From NCBI GenBank assembly GCA_947471745.1, contig CANJKZ010000114.1:310001-374000 (forward strand): 64,000 nucleotides of DNA. The letters are read 5' to 3'. Positions 23,001 through 34,748 of the stretch are shown piece after piece. This DNA comes from Closterium sp. Naga37s-1. Lineage: Eukaryota > Streptophyta > Zygnematophyceae > Desmidiales > Closteriaceae. Each line of letters begins with the position of its first letter. Positions within the stretch are counted from its first letter, which is position 1. The notes below the pieces were generated by a model that was not told the origin of the DNA, ran no database searches, and worked only from the letters and a program-made list of their open reading frames with translations. Both the position numbers and the translations under genes were made by a program.

Positions 23001-26000
23001 GGTGGGGCCAAGAGCAGCAGCAGCACCGGAGGGTAGTGATGCCGAACCTGCTGCCGAACCTGCTGCCGGAGCTGAGGATGCAGTGGTGGAGTCAGCAGGT
23101 TGGGAAGTGCTGTTTTCAGATGCTGCTGAGGGGGGCGGTTGAGGGGCTGATGCAGCAGCAGCAGCAGCAGCGTTGGCTGTAGCAGCAGCAGCGGCACTAT
23201 CTGTAGCAGCAGAGGCAGTTGTTGCGGCGGTTGTAGCGGCGGCGGTTGTAGCGGCAGCTGCAGCTTCTTCCTCCTCCTCTGCTGCTCTAAGCAGCGCAGC
23301 AGTGTCGGGCAGCAACAGGAATACCTCGTTGTTGTACCGCCCGTTATAGCCCCCGAACGCTACAAGCACAGGGCCGAGAGATGTTCCCACAGGTACCACC
23401 GACAAGCCCTGGGTGGGTGGGTGTTTAGTGGGGTTGAGAAGGGTGAGATAAGTTTCGGGGCAGGGGAAGATGGTACAGTAGAAGGGGCAGGAAAGAAGTG
23501 AATAAACAATCTTTTCCTTGACTCGATTTTGAAGCCAGCAAATTTACTGTGTAATAGACTGTAACAAAACTAACCCCTCCACACACCTCTGATGCCAAAG
23601 GTGGAGTGACAGGGTAACCATGGACCATGGTAACCACACAGTAGTAAATCATAACCTTACTATCTTTCCACTCACCTCTGATGCCAGAGGCGTTTTTTCA
23701 AGCGATGTGGTAACTAACCACCGACCACACCAGCGAGTCCAGCCCAGATCCAGCAGCATCGTCTCAGATACCCCCTTTCACTCACTGCTCGCTCCCCAAC
23801 CCTTTCCACTCACTTCTGAAGCGAGCGGTGTCTTTTCCAGAGTTGTGGTAACCACCGACCACACCAGCGAGTCCAGCCCAGATCCAGCAGCATCGTCTCA
23901 GATACCCCCTTTCACTCACTGCTCGCTCCCCAACCCTTTCCACTCACTTCTGAAGCGAGCGGTGTCTTTTCCAGAGATGTGGTAACCACCGACCACACCA
24001 GCGAGTCCAGCCCAGATCCAGCAGCATCGTCTCAGATACCCCCTTTCACTCACTGCTCGCTCCCCAACCCTTTCCACTCACTTCTGAAGCGAGCGGTGTC
24101 TCTTCCAGAGATGTGGTAACCACCGACCACACCAGCGAGTCCAGCCCAGATCCAGCAGCATCGTCTCAGATACCCCCTTTCACTCACTGCTCGCTCCCCA
24201 ACCCTTTCCACTCACTTCTGAAGCGAGCAGTGTCTCTTCCAGAGATGTGGTAACCACCGACCACACCAGCGAGTCGAGGAGGTCCAGCAGAGCAGAATCG
24301 TCTCAGACACGCCCCCCGCACTCACTGCTACTGCCCATTGCCTGTCTGTCCTACTCACACTTCTACTATCTCCTTTTCTCTGCACTCACTTCTGAAGCAA
24401 GCGGAGTCTTTTCCAAGGAAGTGGTAACCACAGACCACACCAGCGAGTCAAGATCCAGCAGCGTCGTCTCAGACACGCCCCTGTGGTTGTCCCCTCCTCC
24501 CATGATGAACCAGAGACCTCCCTGATTCTCTGACTTAACCACACTAGCATACCCTCGTTCTTGACTCACCTCTGAAGCCAGGGGTGTCTTTTCAGGGACG
24601 TGGTAACCACAGACCACACTAACGAGTCCAGGTCCGGCAGCATTGTCTCAGACACGCCCCCTCACTGCCACTGCTTTGCCTGTCTCACCCTCACCACTCA
24701 CCTCTGACGCCAAAGGGGTCTTCTCGAGCGATGTGGTAACCACAGACCACACCAGCGAGTCCAGGTCCAGCAGCATCGTCTCAGAGACACCCCCCGCACT
24801 CACTGCTACTGCCCATTGCCTGCCTGTCTGTCCTACTCACACTTCTACTATCTCCTTTTCTCTCCACTCACTTCTGAAGCAAGCGGTGTTTTCTCAAGCG
24901 ATGTGGTAACCACAGACCACACCAGCGAGTCCAGGTCCAGCAGCATTGTCTCAGACACGCCTCCCTTCACGCTTGCTCGCTCCCCACGCCCCTGCACTCA
25001 CCTCTGACGCCAAAGGCGTTTTCTCAAGCGATGTGGTAACCACAGACCACACCAGCGAGTCCAAATCCAACAGCATCGTCTCGGAAACGCCTCCATGGTT
25101 GTCCCCTCCCCCCATGATGAACCAGAGGCTGCCAAACGCCACGCCCACCAGGCCTGCTCTGGGGGAAGGCACCTTGCCATAGGTCTCTGCTAGGGACCAC
25201 TCGGCCTGAAAGGAAGAGGGGAGAAGGGGGAAGCGATGAGAGGAGAGGAGAGAAGGGTGGTGGGCGGAGAGGCAAGAGATTTCAGACAAGCATTGTCTCA
25301 GACACGCCCCTGTGGTTGCCGTCCCCCTCAACCCCCCCTCCCCCCATGATGAACCAGAGGCTGCCAAATGCCACGCCCACAAGGCCAGCACGGGGAGAGG
25401 GCACCTTGCCGTAGGTCTCTGCTAGGGACCACTCGGCCTGGAGGAGAGTTGGAGGAGAGGGTGGGCGGGTGCGGGTGCAGGAGGGGGTTGGGGGGTGGAG
25501 AGTTGAGAGTAAAGGAGAGTGGTTGTCCCCTTCCCCCATGATGAACCACAGGCTGCCAAACGCCACGCCCACCAGGCCAGCACGGGGAGAGGGCACCTTG
25601 CCGTAGGTCTCTGCTAGGGACCACTCGGCCTGGAGGAGAGTTGGAGGAGAGGGTGGGCGGGTGCGGGTGCAGGAGGGGGTTGGGGGGTGGAGAGTTGAGA
25701 GTAAAGGAGAGTGGTTGTCCCCTTCCCCCATGATGAACCACAGGCTGCCAAATGCCACGCCCACCAGGCCAGCACGGGGAGAGGGCACCTTGCCGTAGGT
25801 CTCTGCTAGGGACCACTCGGCCTGGAGGAGAGTTGGAGGAGAGGGTGGGCGGGTGCGGGTGCAGGAGGGGGTTGGGGGGTGGAGAGTTGAGAGTAAAGGA
25901 GAGTGGTTGTCCCCTTCCCCCATGATGAACCACAGGCTGCCAAACGCCACGCCCACCAGGCCAGCACGGGGAGAGGGCACCTTGCCGTAGGTCTCTGCTA

Positions 26001-29000
26001 GGGACCACTCGGCCTGGAGGAGAGTTGGAGGAGAGGGTGGGCAGGTGCGGGTGCAGGAGGGGGTTGGGGGGTGGAGAGTTGAGAGTAAAGGAGAGTGGTT
26101 GTCCCCTTCCCCCATGATGAACCAGAGGCTCCCAAATGCCACGCCCACCAGGCCAGCACGGGGAGAGGGCACCTTGCCGTAGGTCTCTGCTAGGGACCAC
26201 TCGGCCTGGAGGAGAGTTGGAGGAGAGGGTGGGCGGGTGCGGGTGCAGGAGGGGGTTGGGGGGTGGAGAGTTGAGAGTAAAGGAGAGTGGTTGTCCCCTT
26301 CCCCCATGATGAACCACAGGCTGCCAAACGCCACGCCCACCAGGCCAGCACGGGGAGAGGGCACCTTGCCGTAGGTCTCTGCTAGGGACCACTCGGCCTG
26401 GAGGAGAGTTGGAGGAGAGGGTGGGCGGGTGCGGGTGCAGGAGGGGGTTGGGGGGTGGAGAGTTGAGAGTAAAGGAGAGTGGTTGTCCCCTTCCCCCATG
26501 ATGAACCACAGGCTGCCAAATGCCACGCCCACCAGGCCAGCACGGGGAGAGGGCACCTTGCCGAAGGTCTCTGCTAGGGACCACTCGGCCTGGAGGAGAG
26601 TTGGAGGAGAGGGTGGGCGGGTGCGGGTGCAGGAGGGGGTTGGGGGGTGGAGAGTTGAGAGTAAAGGAGAGTGGTTGTCCCCTTCCCCCATGATGAACCA
26701 CAGGCTGCCAAACGCCACGCCCACCAGGCCAGCACGGGGAGAGGGCACCTTGCCGTAGGTCTCTGCTAGGGACCACTCGGCCTGGAGGAGAGTTGGAGGA
26801 GAGGGTGGGCGGGTGCGGGTGCAGGAGGGGGTTGGGGGGTGGAGAGTTGAGAGTAAAGGAGAGTGGTTGTCCCCTTCCCCCATGATGAACCACAGGCTGC
26901 CAAACGCCACGCCCACCAGGCCAGCACGGGGAGAGGGCACCTTGCCGTAGGTCTCTGCTAGGGACCACTCGGCCTGGAGGAGAGTTGGAGGAGAGGGTGG
27001 GCAGGTGCGGGTGCAGGAGGGGGTTGGGGGGTGGAGAGTTGAGAGTAAAGGAGAGTGGTTGTCCCCTTCCCCCATGATGAACCAGAGGCTGCCAAATGCC
27101 ACGCCCACCAGGCCAGCACGGGGAGAGGGCACCTTGCCGTAGGTCTCTGCTAGGGACCACTCGGCCTGGAGGAGAGTTGGAGGAGAGGGTGGGCGGGTGC
27201 GGGTGCAGGAGGGGGTTGGGGGGTGGAGAGTTGAGAGTAAAGGAGAGTGGTTGTCCCCTTCCCCCATGATGAACCACAGGCTGCCAAACGCCACGCCCAC
27301 CAGGCCAGCACGGGGAGAGGGCACCTTGCCGTAGGTCTCTGCTAGGGACCACTCGGCCTGGAGGAGAGTTGGAGGAGAGGGTGGGCGGGTGCGGGTGCAG
27401 GAGGGGGTTGGGGGGTGGAGAGTTGAGAGTAAAGGAGAGTGGTTGTCCCCTCCCCCCATGATGAACCACAGGCTGCCAAACGCCACGCCCACAAGGCCAG
27501 CACGGGGAGAGGGCACCTTGCCGTAGGTCTCTGCTAGGGACCACTCGGCCTGGAGGAGAGTTGGAGGAGAGGGTGGGCGGGTGCGGGTGCAGGAGGGGGT
27601 TGGGGGGTGGAGAGTTGAGAGTAAAGGAGAGTGGTTGTCCCCTCCCCCCATGATGAACCACAGGCTGCCAAACGCCACGCCCACAAGGCCAGCACGGGGA
27701 GAGGGCACCTTGCCGTAGGTCTCTGCTAGGGACCACTCGGCCTGGAGGAGAGTTGGAGGAGAGGGTGGGCGGGTGCGGGTGCAGGAGGGGGTTGGGGGGT
27801 GGAGAGTTGAGAGTAAAGGAGAGTGGTTGTCCCCTCCCCCCATGATGAACCACAGGCTGCCAAAAGCCACGCCCACCAGCCCAGCACGGGGAGAGGGCAC
27901 CTTGCCATACGTCTCTGCTAGGGACCACTCGGCCTGGATAAGAAGGGTGGGCGGGTGCAGGGTGTGTCGAGGAGAGGGGTGGTGAGCGGGGAAGTGAGAG
28001 TAAAGGAGTGTAGTTGTCCCCTCCACCCATGATGAACCAGAGGCTGCCAAACGCCACTCCCACCAGGCCTGCCCTTGGGGAGGGCACCTTGCCATACGTC
28101 TCTGCTAGGGATCACTCGGCCTGGGGAGACACAGGGAAGAGGAGAGGTGGAGAAGGGTTGGAGAAGGGACGAGGAGAGGGCAAGAGAATAAGTGCCCACC
28201 ACGCCTGCTCTGGGGGAAGGCACCTTGCCATAGGTCTCTGCCAGGGACCACTCGGCCTGGGGCGGAGAGAGGAGCGGGAGGAAGTGGGGAAAGAGGAGAT
28301 AAGGGTTGTTGGAGAAGGAACGAGAAGTCAGAACCACGAGGCCTCCTCCCCTTTGCGAGGGAACCTTGCCGTAGGTCTTAGCCAGGGACCACTCGGCCTG
28401 ATTTGAGTGGAGGAGGGGAGAGAGGGGTTGAGGGGGGGGAGAGGGGTTGAGGGGGGAGAGAGGGGTTGAGGAGAGAGAAAGAGAGGCAAAAGATTTAACA
28501 CTCGAGGCCAGCCCTGGGAGAAGGCACCTACAGTACATACCACACATACAGTAGCTCTTAGGCTCTTACCGCGTCTAGGTCCAGTCCAGCACATGCACGC
28601 CGTTGAAACACATGGAGTGGGAGTGAGGGAGTGGGGGGTTGCATATACATTCATACCCCTAGAGCAGCTCTTACCGCGTCCAGATCAAGCACATGCACGC
28701 CGTTGAAACACATGGAGTGGGAGCCGCCCCCAAAGATAGGCGGGGAGGGAACCAGATGGTCGGTACAGTGTGCCCGACTTATACCTTTTCACACCTCCTC
28801 CTTACCGCGTCCAGATCAAGCACATGCACGCCGTTGAAACACATGGAGTGGGAGCCGCCCCCAAAGATAGGCGGGGAGGGAACCAGATGGTCGGTACAGT
28901 GTGCCCGACTTATACCTTTTCACACCTCCTCCTTACCGCGTCCAGATCAAGCACATGCACGCCGTTGAAACACATGGAGTGGGAGCCGCCTCCAAAGATA

Positions 29001-32000
29001 GGCGGGGAGGGAACCAGATGGTCGGTACAGTGTGCCCGACTTATACCTTTTCACACCTCCTCCTTACCGCGTCCAGATCAAGCACATGCACGTCGTTGAA
29101 GCACATGGAGTGGGAGCCGCCGCCAAAGATGGTGAGGTAGTGCTCGTTGTACACTGTTGCCGTGTGGCCTGCTCTTGGCAGAGGGGGTGTTCCTCTGGGG
29201 AAGAGGCGAAGAAGGGGTTGGATTGCACCGGAAAGAGCATGAAAAGGAAGGGGAAAGAGACAGGAGGTCAGCTAGATGGTGAGGTAGTGCTCGTTGTATA
29301 CCGTTGCTGTGTGGCCCGCCCTGGGCAGGGGGGGTGTTCCTCTGGAGTTAGAGAGGGGACAGAAAGGGGAAGGGAGAGGTGCGAGTGAGCTAGATGGTGA
29401 GGTAGTGCTTGTTGTACACTGTTGCCATGTGGCCCGCCCTGGGCAGAGGGGGTGTCCCACAAGAGCAAGGGAGGGCACAGCAAGGAGAAGGAAGTGATGT
29501 GATGTGCCTCACATCCTCCTCCCACTCACGTGCTCAAACTCTCTCTCTCCCACTCACGTGGTGTCGAGCTTGTCCCACACCAAGGCCGTGAGATCCAGGC
29601 TGTACACGCCTTTGAGCAGCCGCCTCTTGCTGCTTTCGCTGTCTCTACCAGACCAGCACTCTTACCACCACCACGCAATCGCCTGCAAGCACCACCCAGA
29701 AACCACATGCTCATATCCCCCCACCCACTCACGTGGTGTCCACACCACACCAAGGCCGTGAGATCGAGGCTGTACACGTCATTCAGCAGCCGCCTCTTGC
29801 TGTCCTCCCCTCCACCATTTACTCTTCTGACTGCGCGTATATACCAGCCAGCAATCTGCACCACAAGCCACTCACGTGGTGTCCAGCTTGTCCCACACGA
29901 ACGTGGTGAGGTCCAGGCTGTACACGTCGTTGAGCAGCCGCCACTTGCTGTCCTCCCCCTCGTCAAGCACCCACCCCATCCTATTGCTGTAGTAATCACC
30001 TGTTCAACCCAACCTCCCACTCACGTGGTGTCGAGCTTGTCCCACACGAAAGTGGTGAGATCCAGGCTGTACACGTCGTTGAGCAGCCGCCTCTTGCTGT
30101 CCTCCCCCTCGTCAAGCACCCACCCCACCCTATTGCTGTAGTAATCACCTGTTCAACCCAACCTCCCACTCACGTGGTGTCGAGCTTGTCCCACACGAAA
30201 GTGGTGAGATCCAGGCTGTACACGTCGTTGAGCAGCCGCCTCTTGCTGTCCTCCCCCTCGTCAAGCACCCACCCCACCCTATTGCTGTAGTAATCACCTG
30301 TTCAACCCAACCTCCCACTCACGTGGTGTCGAGCTTGTCCCACACGAAAGTGGTGAGGTCAAGGCTATAAACGTCGTTGAGCAGCCGCCTCTTGCTGTCC
30401 TCCCCGCCAAACACCCACACAGTCGACCCCACCTTGGCCGTGCTGTGCCCTCCCCTTGCACACTGCAGGGGGCAATACAGGGCAACGGGAGGGAGTCAGT
30501 GGGGTCATGCGAGGTCAATGTGGGGTCAACCGGGGTCAGGGAACAGACTCGCCAAACACCCACACCGTCGACCCCACTTTAGCCGTGCTGTGCCCTCCCC
30601 TTGCACACTGCAGCAGATTGATGGGGTTAACAGGGGTTAACAGGGGTTGACAGGGGTCCAAGGGGACAAGAGAAAAGCACGCCAAACACCCACACCGTCG
30701 ACCCCACTTTGGCTGTGCTGTGCCCTCCCCTTGCACACTGCAGACAACAGGGGTGTCAATGCCAGGATGGAAAAAGGAAAAGGGAATGAGAGAGCACAGG
30801 TCAGATAGGCGGGGCGGGCAGAGTATTTCATTTTCTACGTGGACAACAACGAAAAAAACAGGAGGATAAGTAAGCAACAAAAATGTACAACATAAAACAG
30901 ACCAACCCACTTTTGAGACGTCTCAAAAGTCATAAAACAACCCAACCCACTACGACTGTGGCGTGGGGTGTGCAGTGCACTCACGGGTATTTGGCCGCGG
31001 GTCTTCATCACCCGCCACATCTTGGTGCTCACATCCAATGCCCGCACTGCCATGCCGTGACATGAAAGAAGAACCATACACAAACGGAACAGCTCAATAA
31101 CTGGCTAGAAATAAAAACAAGGCTTTGGTTGTGTGTGTGTGTGGATGTGTGTGTGTGTGTGTCTGTGTGTGTGTTTTTTTTGTTTTTTGCCATGGCAAAA
31201 ACGACTGGTACAGCAGGCTCAGTGTCACATAGAGTGCTTTTCAAGTACAAATCACAGGATTGTGCCCAGAACATAGTCAAACTTCACGTGTCATCGTTAC
31301 TGCGGTGTCCTTGAAGAACCTTCCAAAGAACAGTGAAGCTTCTTCGTCTTGTGGTGACATAATCCAAACGGGGTGACACTGCGACCACTGCAACCCATCT
31401 CACCAATCTCAACCCATCTCAACCCATCTCAACCCATCTCAACCCATCTCACCAATCATCTTCTCTGCGCCATCCTTGAAGAACCCTCCTATGCACAGCA
31501 GAGTCACCTCGTCTAGAATGACCTGCATAGTGGAGGGATTTGGGACGTGCAAAGGGAGCGGAGAAGAAGCATCACTCAAGGGTGACTCTGAGTCAGTCAC
31601 CTCAAGAACCCTCCTATGCACAGCAGAGTCACTTCGTCCGGAATGACCTGTACAGTGGGAGGAAACAGGGGAGGAAAGCTCCATTCTCAACCAGGCGAGA
31701 GAGGCAAGATCAAACACATGCATCTTGTCCATGTGTGTGTGCAGTGCAGGCACACAACAGTCACATGCACATAAAACACATGCACATAAAACACATGCAC
31801 ATAAAACACATGCACATAAAACACATGCACATAAAACACATGCACATAAAACACATGCACATAAAACACATGCACATAAAACACATGCACATAAAACACA
31901 TGCACATAAAACACATGCACATAAAACACATGCACATAAAACACATGCACATAAAACACATGCACATAAAACACATGCACATAAAACACATGCACATAAA

Positions 32001-34100
32001 ACACATGCACATAAAACACATGCACATAAAACACATGCACATAAAACACATGCACATAAAACACATGCACATAAAACACATGCACATAAAACACATGCAC
32101 ATAAAACACATGCACATAAAACACATGCACATAAAACACATGCACATAAAACACATGCACATAAAACACATGCACATAAAACACATGCACATAAAACACA
32201 TGCACATAAAACACATGCACATAAAACACATGCACATAAAACACATGCACATAAAACACATGCACATAAAACACATGCACATAAAACACATGCACATAAA
32301 ACACATGCACATAAAACACATGCACATAAAACACATGCACATAAAACACATGCACATAAAACACATGCACATAAAACACATGCACATAAAACACATGCAC
32401 ATAAAACACATGCACATAAAACACATGCACATACCCGCATACATGTACCAGGCCATGCCCAGTGCATGGGGGAAGGCCGTTGGCCGGGAAGGAGAGGTCC
32501 ATTTTAGACTAGGAGAGCGATGCAAGGTCCAACACATGCAAGTCACTGTGTGCAGTGCAGTCAAATTACACAACACTCACATGCTCATAACACACACGCA
32601 GACGCCCACCCACATACACGTAGCAGGCTATGCCCAGCGCAAGGTGGAAGCGCATTGGCAGGCGAAGAGAGCTCCATCTTGGACCAGGCGAGGGAGGCGA
32701 GGTCCAACACATACATGCACGTCGCACACTACTCCATGTATGTTATACACACACACACGCACTCACCAAATTGTGCCCACTGCCCAGCGCAAGGGTGGAA
32801 GAGCGTTGGCAGGCGAAGAGAGCTCCATCTGGAACCAGGCGAGGGAGGCGAGGTCCAACACATGCACGTCACTGGTGTGTGCAGTGCAGTGCAGTCACAT
32901 AAAATTCACATGCACACATGCTTTATGCACTCACGTAACAGTCACATGCACACATGCGCACGACATGCATGCACAAGCATGCAAAAGAATGCACACATGC
33001 TTTATGCACTCACCAGGCTGTGCCCAGCACAGGGGGGAAGGGCGTTTGCAGGCGAGGAGAGCTCCATTTTAGACCAGGCGAGAGAAGCGAGGTCCAGCAC
33101 ATGCACGTCACTGGTGAACCGAGCTCGGTTTCCGCCCACCACATACATCCTGCCATCCAGTATCTCCGCTGCATGCTGCACATAGGAGAGAGAAGAGAAG
33201 GGTGGGGGTGAGGGGGCACAGAGGGAAAAATTGAGTGCCCCCCTATCCCATGCACGTCACTGGTGAATCTGCCTCTGTTGCCCCCCACCACGTACATCCT
33301 GCCGTCCAGGATCTCTGCTGCATGCTGCACGCATGAAGAGGGGAGGTGGGGTTGGGACAGAGGGCAAGGAGGGTGAAATGCGGAAGGAGAGTGGCCCCCT
33401 ATCACATGCACGTCACTGATGAACCTGGCTCTGTTGCCCCCCACCATGTACATCCTGCCGTCCAGGATCTCTGCTGCATGCTGCATACAAGAGGCGGGGA
33501 AAGGGGGAGGGGAGGGGAGGGGAGCGAAGAAGGGTTGATCGGTCGAAAAAGGGAAAGAGTCCCCCCCTATCACATGCACATCACTGACGAACCAGGCCTT
33601 GTTGCCGCCCATCCTACAACGTACATCCTCCCAGTGACGGGAGCAGCGACCCACTTGTTGATGCAGTCGTGAGAGCACAGCACTGCCATCACCCCAGCTA
33701 GCCCGTATCACACCCTCCACCTCCATGTATTGCTGTAAATGCCCTCCCCTCCCCTCCTCCCCTCCCTTCCCCTCCCCTCCCCTCCCCTTCCCTCCCCTCC
33801 CCTCCCCTCCCCTCCCCTCCCCTCCCCTCCCCTCCCCTCCCCTCCCCTCCCCTCCCCAACCCTCCCTTCCCTCCCCTCCCCTCCCCTCCCCTCCCCTCCC
33901 CTCCCTTCCCTCCCCTCCCTTCCCTCCCCTCCCCTCCCCTCCCCTCCTCACCTGGTATCTAGCCGAGGGTTTCCTCCCAGTGACGGGAGCAGCGACCCAC
34001 TTGTTGATGCAGTCGTGAGAGCACAGCACTGCCATCACCCCCATGTCCTCCACCACAGGGGGAGAGGGCGGGGGGGGCAGGGCCAAGCCAGCAGCAGGCT

Positions 34101-34131
<31 letters not shown>

Positions 34132-34698
34132 CCTTTTCCGCACCTGGTATCTGGCTGACGGTTTCCTCCCAGTGACGGGAGCAGCGACCCACTTGTTGAT
34201 GCAGTCGTGAGAGCGCAGCATTGCCATCACCCCCATGTCTTCCACCACAGGGGGCCCCCGGGGGAAGGCAGCACCGTTCATTGCCGGGAAACCCTCTGCA
34301 GCGTAGGCGTCTGGGTAGCCTCTGCCATACCCCTCTGGTACTGCTGCTGCTGCATGCTGTGGTGCGGGAGGGGAGTGAAGAAGAGAGAATAAAGTGAAGG
34401 GCTAAGGCTAATCCACCACAGGGGGTTCCCGGGGGAAGGCAGCACCGTTCATTGCCGGGAAACCCTCTGCAGCGTAGGCGTCTGGATACCCCCTGCCATA
34501 CCCCTCTGCTGCTGCCGCTGCTGCATGCTGTGGTGTGAGGGGAGGTGGGGTGTGAAGAAGCAAGGAGGGAGTGGGGGAGAGGATAACATGAAGGGCTAAG
34601 GCACCTCCACCACAGGGGGCCTCCGGGGGAAGGCAGCGCCGTTCATTGCCGGGAAACCCACCCCAGTGTAGCCCTCTGGGTAGCCCCTTCCATACCCC

Positions 34699-34748
<50 letters not shown>

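Noticed and set aside
25282-28095. Minus-strand open frame of 937 codons (and an overlapping one of 919) as a long repeat protein
   Set aside because: It is produced by a 192-bp repeat, divisible by three, made of half an exon plus intron. Two frames are open over the same region and the frame ends before the intact exon.
31439-32507. Several 260-510 codon frames rich in HMHIK, ACVLC, FYVHV or THAHK
   Set aside because: All are translations of the 15-bp minisatellite in different frames and strands; none has non-repeat support.
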